This document shows, in pieces, positions 56,076-63,181 of a stretch of 64,000 nucleotides of DNA (positions within the stretch are counted from its first letter, which is position 1; the number at the start of each line of letters is the position of its first letter). The position numbers and the translations under genes are program-made. The notes under the pieces are model-generated. The model was not told the DNA's origin. It did not search any database and worked only from the letters and a program-made list of their open reading frames with translations. Source of the stretch: Kordia jejudonensis (lineage in GTDB: Bacteria > Bacteroidota > Bacteroidia > Flavobacteriales > Flavobacteriaceae); the NCBI RefSeq assembly GCF_001005315.1, contig NZ_LBMG01000009.1:1-64000 (forward strand), read 5' to 3'.

Positions 56076-56445
56076 TTTTGGTTGTTCGTTGTTTGTTCTT
56101 TGTTTTTCGTCAATTTGTCGATTTGTTTGGGTTTTGGGTCTTAACTCTTGGGTTTTGGGTTTTGGGTTTTGGGTTTTGGGTTTTGGGTTTTGGGTTTTGG
56201 GTTTTGGGTTTTAAAAATATCTTTTTTTACATTTTCAATTCAATAATTTGTTACAAATTGCTCTTTAAAATTTCTCAATACTCATAACTCAATACTAATA
56301 CCTTGAAATTTTTTGAGTTTTCTATTTTTGTTTAGATTCTTGATTTCTCAGGAGTCTTGGCGTTAGCGATTGAGGTTTTGTTGAAGCTCCTCGCAGAGAA
56401 CGACTACCGAAAGCGCGACCCTTGGGTAACGCCCAAATTTATTTG
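56076..56445. repeat. 370-bp repeat-rich gap with telomere-like TTTTGGG array
   Basis: Between paaZ and paaJ. The stretch 56148-56212 contains eight consecutive TTTTGGG units (56153-56208) and partial neighbours. A palindrome-like TTTCTCAGGAG and AT-rich strings follow. G-quadruplex potential on the plus strand. No gene is supported. Confidence 0.8.
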
Positions 56446-57657
56446 TTAATTGTTTGTATTTTCAATGATCGCCGCATAGCCTTGTCCGACACCAATACAC
56501 ATGGTAATGAGTGCGTAACGCTTGCCCGTTTCCTGCAATTGTAACGCCGCAGAATAGGCAATACGCGCTCCCGTAACGCCGAGTGGATGACCGATAGCAA
56601 TGGCACCTCCATTTGGATTGATTCTTTCGTCATCGTCTGCCAATCCCCATTCGCGAATACAGGCTAAACTTTGTGCCGCAAAGGCTTCGTTGAGCTCGAT
56701 AATGTCCATATCATCCATGGTTAATCCTGCTTTTTCGAGCGCTTTGTTGGACGCATTTACAGGACCAATTCCCATGATACGCGGTTCTACACCGACAACT
56801 GCCGAACTTACGATGCGCGCCATTGGTTTGAGATTGTATTTTTTGACAGCCGCTTCGGAAGCTATTATGGTAGCCGCCGCGCCGTCATTTAGACCTGATG
56901 CGTTTCCTGCTGTGACACTTCCACCTTCTTTTTTGAATGCTGCTCTTAGTTTGGCTAAGATTTCTGGCGTTGTCGTTGGTTTTATGAATTCATCTTGATT
57001 GAAGATGATTGGATCTTTTTTACGTTGTGGAATTTCGACCGCTACGATTTCTTTGGCTAAACGTCCAGAGTTTTGTGCTGCTGTTGCTTTCATTTGACTT
57101 CTGTAGGCAAATGCATCTTGATCTTCGCGAGAGATGTTGTATTTTTCTACTAGATTTTCTGCAGTAACGCCCATTCCGTCTGTTCCATATGCCGCGTGCA
57201 TTTTTGGGTTGATGAATCGCCATCCGAAACTGGTATCATACATTTTTGCATCCGTACCGAAAGCACTTGATGGTTTTGCAATAGCGTACGGTCCGCGTGT
57301 CATGTTTTCAACTCCGCCAGCAATGAATAGATCGCCGTCGCCAGCCTTGATAGCACGATTGGCGTGAATGATGGCTGATAATCCTGAACTACAGAGTCTG
57401 TTGACCGTTTCGCCAGGTACCGTGTATGGTAACCCTGCCAATAATGACGACATGCGTGCTACGTTACGATTGTCTTCTCCTGCTTGATTGGCGCAACCAA
57501 TGATGACATCGTCATACGCATCTTTTGGAATGTTTGGATTTCGTTCCGTAACTTCTTTGATAACTATAGCGCCTAAATCGTCAACACGTGTAGTAGCTAA
57601 TGATCCTTTGAATTTTCCTATGGGAGTTCGAACTCCGTCTATGATGTATGCTTCCAT
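56446..57657 (-). CDS. paaJ: 3-oxoadipyl-CoA/3-oxo-acyl-CoA thiolase
   Basis: 403 aa thiolase, final thiolytic cleavage to acetyl-CoA and succinyl-CoA. Nucleophile Cys89 in [11 protein letters not shown], then [12 protein letters not shown]; the active His is in [16 protein letters not shown] and the second Cys in CIGVGQGYA. Homologous to PcaF/PaaJ. The paa context favours PaaJ, but a beta-ketoadipate role cannot be excluded. It precedes paaZ and follows the paaI/four-helix-bundle genes in the transcribed direction. Confidence 0.92.
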   Translation of the reverse strand: MEAYIIDGVRTPIGKFKGSLATTRVDDLGAIVIKEVTERNPNIPKDAYDDVIIGCANQAGEDNRNVARMSSLLAGLPYTVPGETVNRLCSSGLSAIIHANRAIKAGDGDLFIAGGVENMTRGPYAIAKPSSAFGTDAKMYDTSFGWRFINPKMHAAYGTDGMGVTAENLVEKYNISREDQDAFAYRSQMKATAAQNSGRLAKEIVAVEIPQRKKDPIIFNQDEFIKPTTTPEILAKLRAAFKKEGGSVTAGNASGLNDGAAATIIASEAAVKKYNLKPMARIVSSAVVGVEPRIMGIGPVNASNKALEKAGLTMDDMDIIELNEAFAAQSLACIREWGLADDDERINPNGGAIAIGHPLGVTGARIAYSAALQLQETGKRYALITMCIGVGQGYAAIIENTNN

Positions 57658-57816
57658 TTTGAAATGTAAAATTTTAAATGCTAAATTTTAAATGCGAAAG
57701 TTGATATTACTTCAATTCAAAATTTTTGCTACTTATTGCTTGTTCAATTTAAAATGTAAAATTCTAAAGTGTTTGTTTTGATTATCAAACTGGATTTAGA
57801 ACTTACTTATTATTAT

Positions 57817-58179
57817 TTATATTTTATTTGACGTTTTTATACTTGTTGTAAAGATAGCCACTAATTCGCTACATTCTTTTTGATTTTTTTTGAACTCAGT
57901 CGTGTCGTTTACTAGGTTTGCTTCTACCAAAATCTGCATATTTACTTGAGATTCTCGCAATTCTTTTAGACATATTTTCATTTTATGAATGAAATCTCTC
58001 TTTGATTCAGCCGATTGAGCTTCTCCATAGTTTAACGCTGCTGATGTAGACGAACGAATCAATTGTTTTAGTAAGTGCTCAGATGCAAATTCTTTTTTTA
58101 AAGCAGAAGCATTGACGATAATATTTGCTGAAAATTTCACCAAACGTTTTTGTAAGTCGTATTGTTTCTTTTTTCCCAC
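57817..58179 (-). CDS. Four-helix-bundle protein (23S rRNA intervening-sequence family)
   Basis: 120 aa with GTG start at VGKKKQYDLQKRLVKFS. The longer frame to 58281 overlaps the end of paaI and is rejected. Helical with SAALNYGEAQSAESKRDFIHKMKICLKELRES, the pattern of the four-helix-bundle family first noted in 23S rRNA intervening sequences. Function unknown. It and the gene at 58696-59085 are unrelated to phenylacetate metabolism and appear to be insertions. Confidence 0.78.
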   Translation of the reverse strand: MGKKKQYDLQKRLVKFSANIIVNASALKKEFASEHLLKQLIRSSTSAALNYGEAQSAESKRDFIHKMKICLKELRESQVNMQILVEANLVNDTTEFKKNQKECSELVAIFTTSIKTSNKI

Positions 58180-58213
58180 TTTATAATTTAAAATTTTACA
58201 TTTAGCATTTATT

Positions 58214-58627
58214 CTATTCTTCCCAGTCTTTTTGCGTTCGGTATACAACTCCTTTGAATAGTGCAATGAGCTCGTCGCCACGTTTGACTTCTATGATGTT
58301 GAAACCAAGTTTGTTTTTTACTTTTTCGATGACAGATTCCGCCACAATGAAATCACCTTCTTCTAATGCTTCTATATGATTGATAGATGTTTCTATAGAA
58401 ACTGCATATTTCCCATGTGTATTTGCCGCAAAACCGAAAGCTGTGTCTGCTAAAGAATAGCTGATGCCACCATGTGCTTTCCCCATACTGTTGAGCATGT
58501 CTTTTTTGACCGTGAGTCCTACTTTACATCTTCCTATTTCACATTCTAATATCTCGATTCCTAGCCATGTACTGAATGGATCTTGACTGAGCATTTTGGT
58601 TGGTATGTCTTTACCTTTTATGGGCAT
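58214..58627 (-). CDS. paaI: Hydroxyphenylacetyl-CoA thioesterase
   Basis: 137 aa hot-dog fold thioesterase hydrolysing phenylacetyl-CoA-type intermediates. Motif GKAHGGISYSLADTAFGFAANTHG with the catalytic Asp in LAD and KDMLNSMG upstream matches PaaI. It lies between the two four-helix-bundle genes in the paa cluster, in the same orientation as paaJ and paaH. Confidence 0.93.
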   Translation of the reverse strand: MPIKGKDIPTKMLSQDPFSTWLGIEILECEIGRCKVGLTVKKDMLNSMGKAHGGISYSLADTAFGFAANTHGKYAVSIETSINHIEALEEGDFIVAESVIEKVKNKLGFNIIEVKRGDELIALFKGVVYRTQKDWEE

Positions 58628-58695
58628 TAGTTTTTAGTGATTAGGGATTTGGCATTAGGAATTAGTTTCTTACTTAGGTACATTAGCTCTTGAGA

Positions 58696-59085
58696 TTAGG
58701 AATTAGTGTTTTTTCTTTCTAGTATTCTTCTTCTTAGTGACGACATCATTTTAGTAAGTTCGGTTAATAATTTTCTATTTTCTTCATCTTCTTCAAAATT
58801 AATATAGTTTCTTCTTCTTGCTTTTGTACTACAATTTACACATTCGTTTGCACTATAGATAGCATGATTCAAATGTTTTACAAATTGCGCATCAGAACTT
58901 GGATAACCTTCAGCTATATTTAACGCTACAGAATCAGCTGCTCTTCTAAATTGTGATGATAAAGCATATAATTCATGATTTGGAAATTTTTTAACCATTT
59001 TATTTACTAACTCTCCAAAATCCATCGCTTTTTGATAAATCTTTAAGTCTTCAAACTTAAAATTGTATTTACTTACTTGACTCAT
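58696..59085 (-). CDS. Four-helix-bundle protein (23S rRNA intervening-sequence family), second copy
   Basis: 129 aa, same helical family: FEDLKIYQKAMDFGELVNKMVKKFP, then FRRAADSVALNIAEGYPSSDAQFVKHLNHAIYSANECVNC. The family motif (RRAADSVALNIAEG) is intact. It is paralogous in type to 57817-58179 and is inserted between paaI and paaH. Function unknown. Confidence 0.88.
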   Translation of the reverse strand: MSQVSKYNFKFEDLKIYQKAMDFGELVNKMVKKFPNHELYALSSQFRRAADSVALNIAEGYPSSDAQFVKHLNHAIYSANECVNCSTKARRRNYINFEEDEENRKLLTELTKMMSSLRRRILERKNTNS

Positions 59086-59109
59086 CCCTACTTTTCTAAT
59101 ACCTAATCC

Positions 59110-60306
59110 CTAGTTGAAAAATTTAGTTCCAACTCTATTCATCTTCCGAAGCAACGGCGAACAACGATAACGATCTTCATGATATTCGTCGTATAAATCA
59201 TCTAGGGTTTTCACGCACCAATCGATTCCTTTTTCATCTGCCCAAGCGAGTAATCCTTTTGGATAGTTGACACCTTTGGTCATGGCATTGTCGATGTCTT
59301 CTGCGGAAGCGATGTTTAAGAATAATGCATCGGCTGCTTCGTTGATGAGCATGGCAAGGACGCGGTTGAATATTTGTCGCGATAATTCAACATCTTGAGG
59401 CGTCTCGACTGCGCTCGAAGTGACATTTGAGTTCTCAATCTTTTTTCCGTTTTCATCATAGTCATAATACCCTTTTCCTGTTTTTCTTCCGAGATATCCT
59501 GCTTCTGATAAACGTTTTTGCGTAAATGATGGTTTGTATCTTGCATCGAAATAGAATGCTGTAAACACCGTTTCTGTTACGGTATAGTTTACATCGTTTC
59601 CGATGAAATCCATGAGTTCAAATGGTCCCATTCGGAATCCACCAAGCATTTTTAAGGCTTTATCTATCGTCGCAAAATCTGCCAAACCTTCTTCATAGAT
59701 TCGTAATGATTCTCCATAGAAAGGTCGCGCGACACGGTTAACAATAAATCCTGGTGTGTCTTTTGCGACAGCGACTACTTTTTTCCAATCGGCAATGGTT
59801 TGTGTTGCTTTCTCCAATACTTCTTGTGAGGTTTGAATGGCAGGAATGACCTCAACTAGTTTCATTAATGGTGCTGGATTAAAAAAGTGAATTCCGATAC
59901 AACGTTCAGGTTTTTGCAATGATGAAGCGATAGAAGCAATGGATAAAGAAGAAGTGTTTGAAGCAATAATCGCATCATCAGAAAGATAGGTTTCAAGTTC
60001 TGAAAATACTTTTTGTTTGATGTCTAAATTTTCAACAATTGCTTCGATGGTTAAATCGGAATCTCCTAAATCTTTTAGTGTATCTACATAAGAAATATTC
60101 CCTTGAATGCGTTCTTTTTCAGTTTCGTCAATACGTCCTTTTTGGATGAGACGGTTTAATATTTTTTCTAAAGCGGCTTTGCTTTTATCCAAAGCAACTT
60201 GTTTTGTATCGTATAGTTTTACAATGCATCCAACGGTAGCTGCCACTTGTGCAATTCCGCTTCCCATTGTTCCTGAGCCAATAATTCCAACTTTTTTGAT
60301 CATCAA
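59110..60306 (-). CDS. paaH: 3-hydroxyacyl-CoA dehydrogenase (PaaH)
   Basis: 398 aa, NAD-dependent beta-oxidation enzyme, shorter than E. coli PaaH (475 aa). NAD-binding GIIGSGTMGSGIAQVAA, then SNTSSLSIASIAS, IHFFNPAPLMKLVEVI, GFIVNRVARPFY and a C-terminal helical domain. A dispersed repeat (CTCGACTGCGCTCGA, 59404-59425) lies in frame and encodes VTSSAVET at about residues 294-301, where a linker between helices is expected. The repeat's other copies are intergenic. It follows paaG in transcription order. Confidence 0.93.
   Translation of the reverse strand: MMIKKVGIIGSGTMGSGIAQVAATVGCIVKLYDTKQVALDKSKAALEKILNRLIQKGRIDETEKERIQGNISYVDTLKDLGDSDLTIEAIVENLDIKQKVFSELETYLSDDAIIASNTSSLSIASIASSLQKPERCIGIHFFNPAPLMKLVEVIPAIQTSQEVLEKATQTIADWKKVVAVAKDTPGFIVNRVARPFYGESLRIYEEGLADFATIDKALKMLGGFRMGPFELMDFIGNDVNYTVTETVFTAFYFDARYKPSFTQKRLSEAGYLGRKTGKGYYDYDENGKKIENSNVTSSAVETPQDVELSRQIFNRVLAMLINEAADALFLNIASAEDIDNAMTKGVNYPKGLLAWADEKGIDWCVKTLDDLYDEYHEDRYRCSPLLRKMNRVGTKFFN
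59404..59425 (+). repeat. Dispersed CTCGACTGCGCTCGA repeat inside paaH
   Basis: CTCGACTGCGCTCGAAGTGACA. The reading frame stays open across it. Confidence 0.75.
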
Positions 60307-60376
60307 TTTTAAATGTTAAATTATGAATGTTAAATGCGGTTTTACATTTAAACTTTTACATTTTGCTGTTTTATAT

Positions 60377-61162
60377 TTATTTGCCTTTGAAATTCGGTAA
60401 TCTTTTTTCAACAAATGAAGCGACACCTTCACGATAGTCTTCTGATTCGCTGGCTTCTATTTGATGTTTTGATTCTAACGCTAGTTGTGCTTCTAAATCG
60501 TTTGTTAGGGATTGATTCAGTACTTTTTTGGTTAAACCTAATGCTTTTGTTGGCATTTTTGCTAGTTTTTCCGCCAATTCAATTATTTCTTCTTTGAATG
60601 TTTCTAATGGTAACACTTTGTAGAGCATTCCCAATCGTTCGGCTTCTACAGCGCTAATTCTGTCTCCCAACATCATGAGTGCTGATGCTTTTTGAAAACC
60701 GATTAATCGCGGTAAGAAGAAGGTTCCTGCACTGTCTGGAATGAGTCCGATTTTACTAAATGCTTGAATGAAACTTACTTTTTCATGTGCCACAACAATG
60801 TCACATGCCAACGCAATGTTTGCTCCTGCACCAGCGGCAACTCCATTTACAGCTCCAACGATTGGTTTTTCGATATTTCGAATTCGTTGAATGATTGGAT
60901 TGTAATGTTCTTCTAGTATTTTTTTGAATCCTGGATTGAGTTCTGGATGTGTAACTTCTTTTAGGTCTTGACCTGCACAAAATGCTTTTCCTTCTCCTGT
61001 TAATACAATCGCGCGTACTTCGTCATTTTGTTCACATTGATCTAGTGTATCTTGTAAACGCAATGCCATTTCACGATTGAAACTGTTGAATACTTCAGGA
61101 CGATTGAGCGTTATATATGCTACGTTGTTTTGAATGGTTATTGTGATTGATTGGTCACTCAT
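60377..61162 (-). CDS. paaG: 2-(1,2-epoxy-1,2-dihydrophenyl)acetyl-CoA isomerase
   Basis: 261 aa crotonase-fold enzyme that isomerises the phenylacetyl-CoA epoxide to oxepin-CoA. FCAGQDLKEVTHPEL, IVGAVNGVAAGAGANIALACDIV and KIGLIPDSAGTFFLPRLIGF match PaaG. The LIPDSAGT segment is the PaaG hallmark region. It follows the paaD-C-B-A epoxidase genes in transcription order, as in other paa operons. Confidence 0.94.
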   Translation of the reverse strand: MSDQSITITIQNNVAYITLNRPEVFNSFNREMALRLQDTLDQCEQNDEVRAIVLTGEGKAFCAGQDLKEVTHPELNPGFKKILEEHYNPIIQRIRNIEKPIVGAVNGVAAGAGANIALACDIVVAHEKVSFIQAFSKIGLIPDSAGTFFLPRLIGFQKASALMMLGDRISAVEAERLGMLYKVLPLETFKEEIIELAEKLAKMPTKALGLTKKVLNQSLTNDLEAQLALESKHQIEASESEDYREGVASFVEKRLPNFKGK

Positions 61163-61264
61163 ATATTATGTAAAATATAAAATAATAAAGTCTAAATGTA
61201 AAAGTTGAAGTCATAACAAATTATCAGGTTTACATTTATTATTTAAAATTTTGTGGTTTATTAT

Positions 61265-61765
61265 TTATTTAAGGCACTTAAAGTAATCAAATGGTTCTAG
61301 ACAGTCTTCGCATTTGAATAATGCTTTGCATGCTGTGGAACCAAATTGACTGACTAATTTTGTATTTGTTGAATTGCAATTGGTACATTTTACGATTCGT
61401 TTATCACCCAATAATGCATCTTTGTCCGCATCGGGATTTAGTGGTGGTGCAATTCCATATTTACGAAGTGCTTCACGTCCGCGTTCGGTAATCCAATCAG
61501 TTGTCCATGCTGGTACTAAGATCAATTTCACTTTAGATTCGTAACCGTTTTCTTTTAGTGCTTTCGCGATATCATCTCCAATAACATCCATGGCAGGACA
61601 ACCTGAATACGTTGGTGTAATACTTACTTCAACGATTCCATTGACGAGTATTGCCGAACGCACAACGCCCATATCCATGATAGAAAGTACAGGAATTTCA
61701 GGATCTGATACTTTTTCAAGGATTGGAATAAGATTTTCGTCTATATGTTGATTTGTTGCGATCAT
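61265..61765 (-). CDS. paaD: Phenylacetyl-CoA epoxidase subunit PaaD
   Basis: 166 aa with an N-terminal MIP18/DUF59-like domain (VSDPEIPVLSIMDMGVV; TPTYSGCPAMDVIGDDIA) and a C-terminal zinc-ribbon-like Cys cluster (VKCTNCNSTNTKLVSQ; CKALFKCEDCLEPFDYFKCLK). It assists Fe-S or iron handling of the epoxidase. Position after paaC is as in the operon of other bacteria. Confidence 0.95.
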   Translation of the reverse strand: MIATNQHIDENLIPILEKVSDPEIPVLSIMDMGVVRSAILVNGIVEVSITPTYSGCPAMDVIGDDIAKALKENGYESKVKLILVPAWTTDWITERGREALRKYGIAPPLNPDADKDALLGDKRIVKCTNCNSTNTKLVSQFGSTACKALFKCEDCLEPFDYFKCLK

Positions 61766-61823
61766 TTACTGGTGTTGGTTTTTTGGGTCTTAGGTTTTTG
61801 GGAGATCCTGAAACAAGTTCAGG

Positions 61824-61869
61824 ATGAAATGGTAATATTTCTGAGAAATCAGAAATATTACCATTTCAT
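61824..61869. repeat. Perfect 21-bp inverted repeat spanning the paaC stop codon
   Basis: Left arm 61824-61844, GAAA loop 61845-61848, right arm 61849-61869. The right arm includes the last three codons (Met-Lys-Trp) and stop of paaC, so its 3' end is duplicated in inverted orientation. It would fold as a strong hairpin in the paaC-paaD spacer. Confidence 0.85.
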
Positions 61870-62613
61870 ATTCGGATACGCTCGTTGCATGTATTGCATG
61901 TCTGCTAACAAATAGCCCATATGTTCTGTGTGAATTCCTGCTTTGCCTCCTTTTTGAAAGTATTTTGATTCTGGAATTGTCAGTGTTGCTTCTGTTAGTA
62001 AAGCTGTCACTTTTTCGTAATAGGTTTTTTTTAATGTGGAAACATCAACTGCAATTCCTTCTTCCGCTAGAGTTTTCGCTTCTTCGGTTACTTCAAATAA
62101 TTCGTTTGTATATGTCCAAAGTCCGTCAATTGCTTCTTGCATTTTTGCATGACTTTCTTCTGTTCCATCGCCTAAACGTTTTATCCAATCGCCTGTAAAA
62201 CGTACATGATACGATACTTCCTTGATTGACTTCTTTGCAATTGCACTTAGTGTTAGGTCTTGGCTGAATTGTAATTTTTCAAGTAATAGTAAGTGATATA
62301 CATCAAATAGATATTGTCTAGCTAGTGTATATGCAAAGTCGCGATTTGGCTGTTCTACTAGTAAAACATTTTTGTATTCGCGCTCGAAACGTAAGAAAGC
62401 TATGCTGTCTTCTGTGGCATCTTCTCCTTTGATGTCTGCCGCGTATTGAAAGTAACTACGTGTTTGTCCAAATAAATCTAAGGAAATATTTGTACACGCA
62501 ATGTCCGTTTCCAAGCTTGGTCCGTGACCACATAGCTCTCCTAAGCGCTGACCTGCTATTAAACAGTTGTCTGCTAGCTCAAGTATATAGTTGTATAGGT
62601 TTGTTTTTTTCAT
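61858..62613 (-). CDS. paaC: Phenylacetyl-CoA epoxidase subunit PaaC
   Basis: 251 aa ferritin-like structural partner of PaaA. Features are DNCLIAGQRLGELCGHGPSLETDIACTNISLDLFGQ, DYAL-type helix DFAYTLARQYLFDVYHLLL, YHVRFTGDWIKRLGDGTEESHAKM, and the C-terminal GKAGIHTEHMGYLLADMQYMQRAYPNMKW. Length is as expected. A hairpin sits 6 nt before its start, and its 3' end is in a perfect inverted repeat. Confidence 0.96.
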   Translation of the reverse strand: MKKTNLYNYILELADNCLIAGQRLGELCGHGPSLETDIACTNISLDLFGQTRSYFQYAADIKGEDATEDSIAFLRFEREYKNVLLVEQPNRDFAYTLARQYLFDVYHLLLLEKLQFSQDLTLSAIAKKSIKEVSYHVRFTGDWIKRLGDGTEESHAKMQEAIDGLWTYTNELFEVTEEAKTLAEEGIAVDVSTLKKTYYEKVTALLTEATLTIPESKYFQKGGKAGIHTEHMGYLLADMQYMQRAYPNMKW

Positions 62614-62619
62614 ATTTAT

Positions 62620-62637
62620 TTCCCGTGAAAACGGGAA
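62620..62637 (-). promoter_or_regulatory. Start-proximal hairpin upstream of paaC
   Basis: TTCCCGT-GAAA-ACGGGAA, perfect 7-bp stem, 6 nt before the paaC start. Same spacer ATAAAT as before paaY and paaB. Confidence 0.6.
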
Positions 62638-62693
62638 TCTTTTTGTTGTTAAACTTTAGAGTACATTTCGACTCGTTCAGTGCACGAATGTAG

Positions 62694-62750
62694 ATTCCTG
62701 CCGCCGCAGGAATGACAAAGTGAATATTGAGATTCCCACTTTCGCGGGAA
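62694..62750. repeat. Two adjacent intergenic palindromes between paaC and paaB
   Basis: ATTCCTGC-CGCC-GCAGGAAT (62694-62713) and TTCCCAC-TTTC-GCGGGAA (62733-62750, one mismatch). Flavobacterial-type short stems in the 149-bp gap. Confidence 0.7.
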
Positions 62751-62762
62751 TAGCGCAAAGCG

Positions 62763-63047
62763 CTACATATGCTTTATCTCATCTGGTAACGTGTAAAACG
62801 TTGGATGGCGATAGACTTTGTCTTGTGCTGGTTCAAATAATTCGCCGTTGTTTTCAGGATTTGAAGCCGTAATGTTTTTTGATTCTACCACCCAAATACT
62901 GACACCTTCGCTTCTGCGCGTATATACGTCTCTCGCATTTTCCAATGCCATATCTGCATCTGCTGCATGTAAACTTCCAAAGTGTCTGTGTTCTAATCCG
63001 TTTTTACTTCTTACGAATATTTCCCAAAGAGGCCATTTTTTTTCCAT
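62763..63047 (-). CDS. paaB: Phenylacetyl-CoA epoxidase subunit PaaB
   Basis: 94 aa. MEKKWPLWEIFVRSKNGLEHRHFGSLHAADADMALENARDVYTRRSEGVSIWVV matches PaaB closely. Required for the assembled epoxidase complex. It is preceded by the same 6-nt-spaced hairpin as paaC and paaY. It follows paaA at 63182 by about 130 nt of intergenic palindromes. Confidence 0.96.
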   Translation of the reverse strand: MEKKWPLWEIFVRSKNGLEHRHFGSLHAADADMALENARDVYTRRSEGVSIWVVESKNITASNPENNGELFEPAQDKVYRHPTFYTLPDEIKHM

Positions 63048-63053
63048 ATTTAT

Positions 63054-63071
63054 TGCCCACGAAAGTGGGTG
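63054..63071 (-). promoter_or_regulatory. Start-proximal hairpin upstream of paaB
   Basis: CCCAC-GAAA-GTGGG stem extended by wobble pairs, 6 nt before the paaB start. The spacer on the minus strand is again ATAAAT. Confidence 0.55.
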
Positions 63072-63112
63072 TCTTTTTAGTTAGTATTCTAATTTTTAAC
63101 ATCTGTTTGTGT

Positions 63113-63134
63113 CTCGACTGCGCTCGACATGACA
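63113..63134 (+). repeat. Dispersed CTCGACTGCGCTCGA repeat, copy 4
   Basis: CTCGACTGCGCTCGACATGACA between paaA and paaB. Confidence 0.7.
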
Positions 63135-63181
63135 AAGTAACAATAATGAGGTTCCTGCGAAGGCAGGAACAATAAAAAAAG

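Noticed and set aside
55976-56287. Frame encoding many repeats of FWVLGFG
   Set aside because: It is translation of the TTTTGGG tandem array and contains no protein-like composition outside it.
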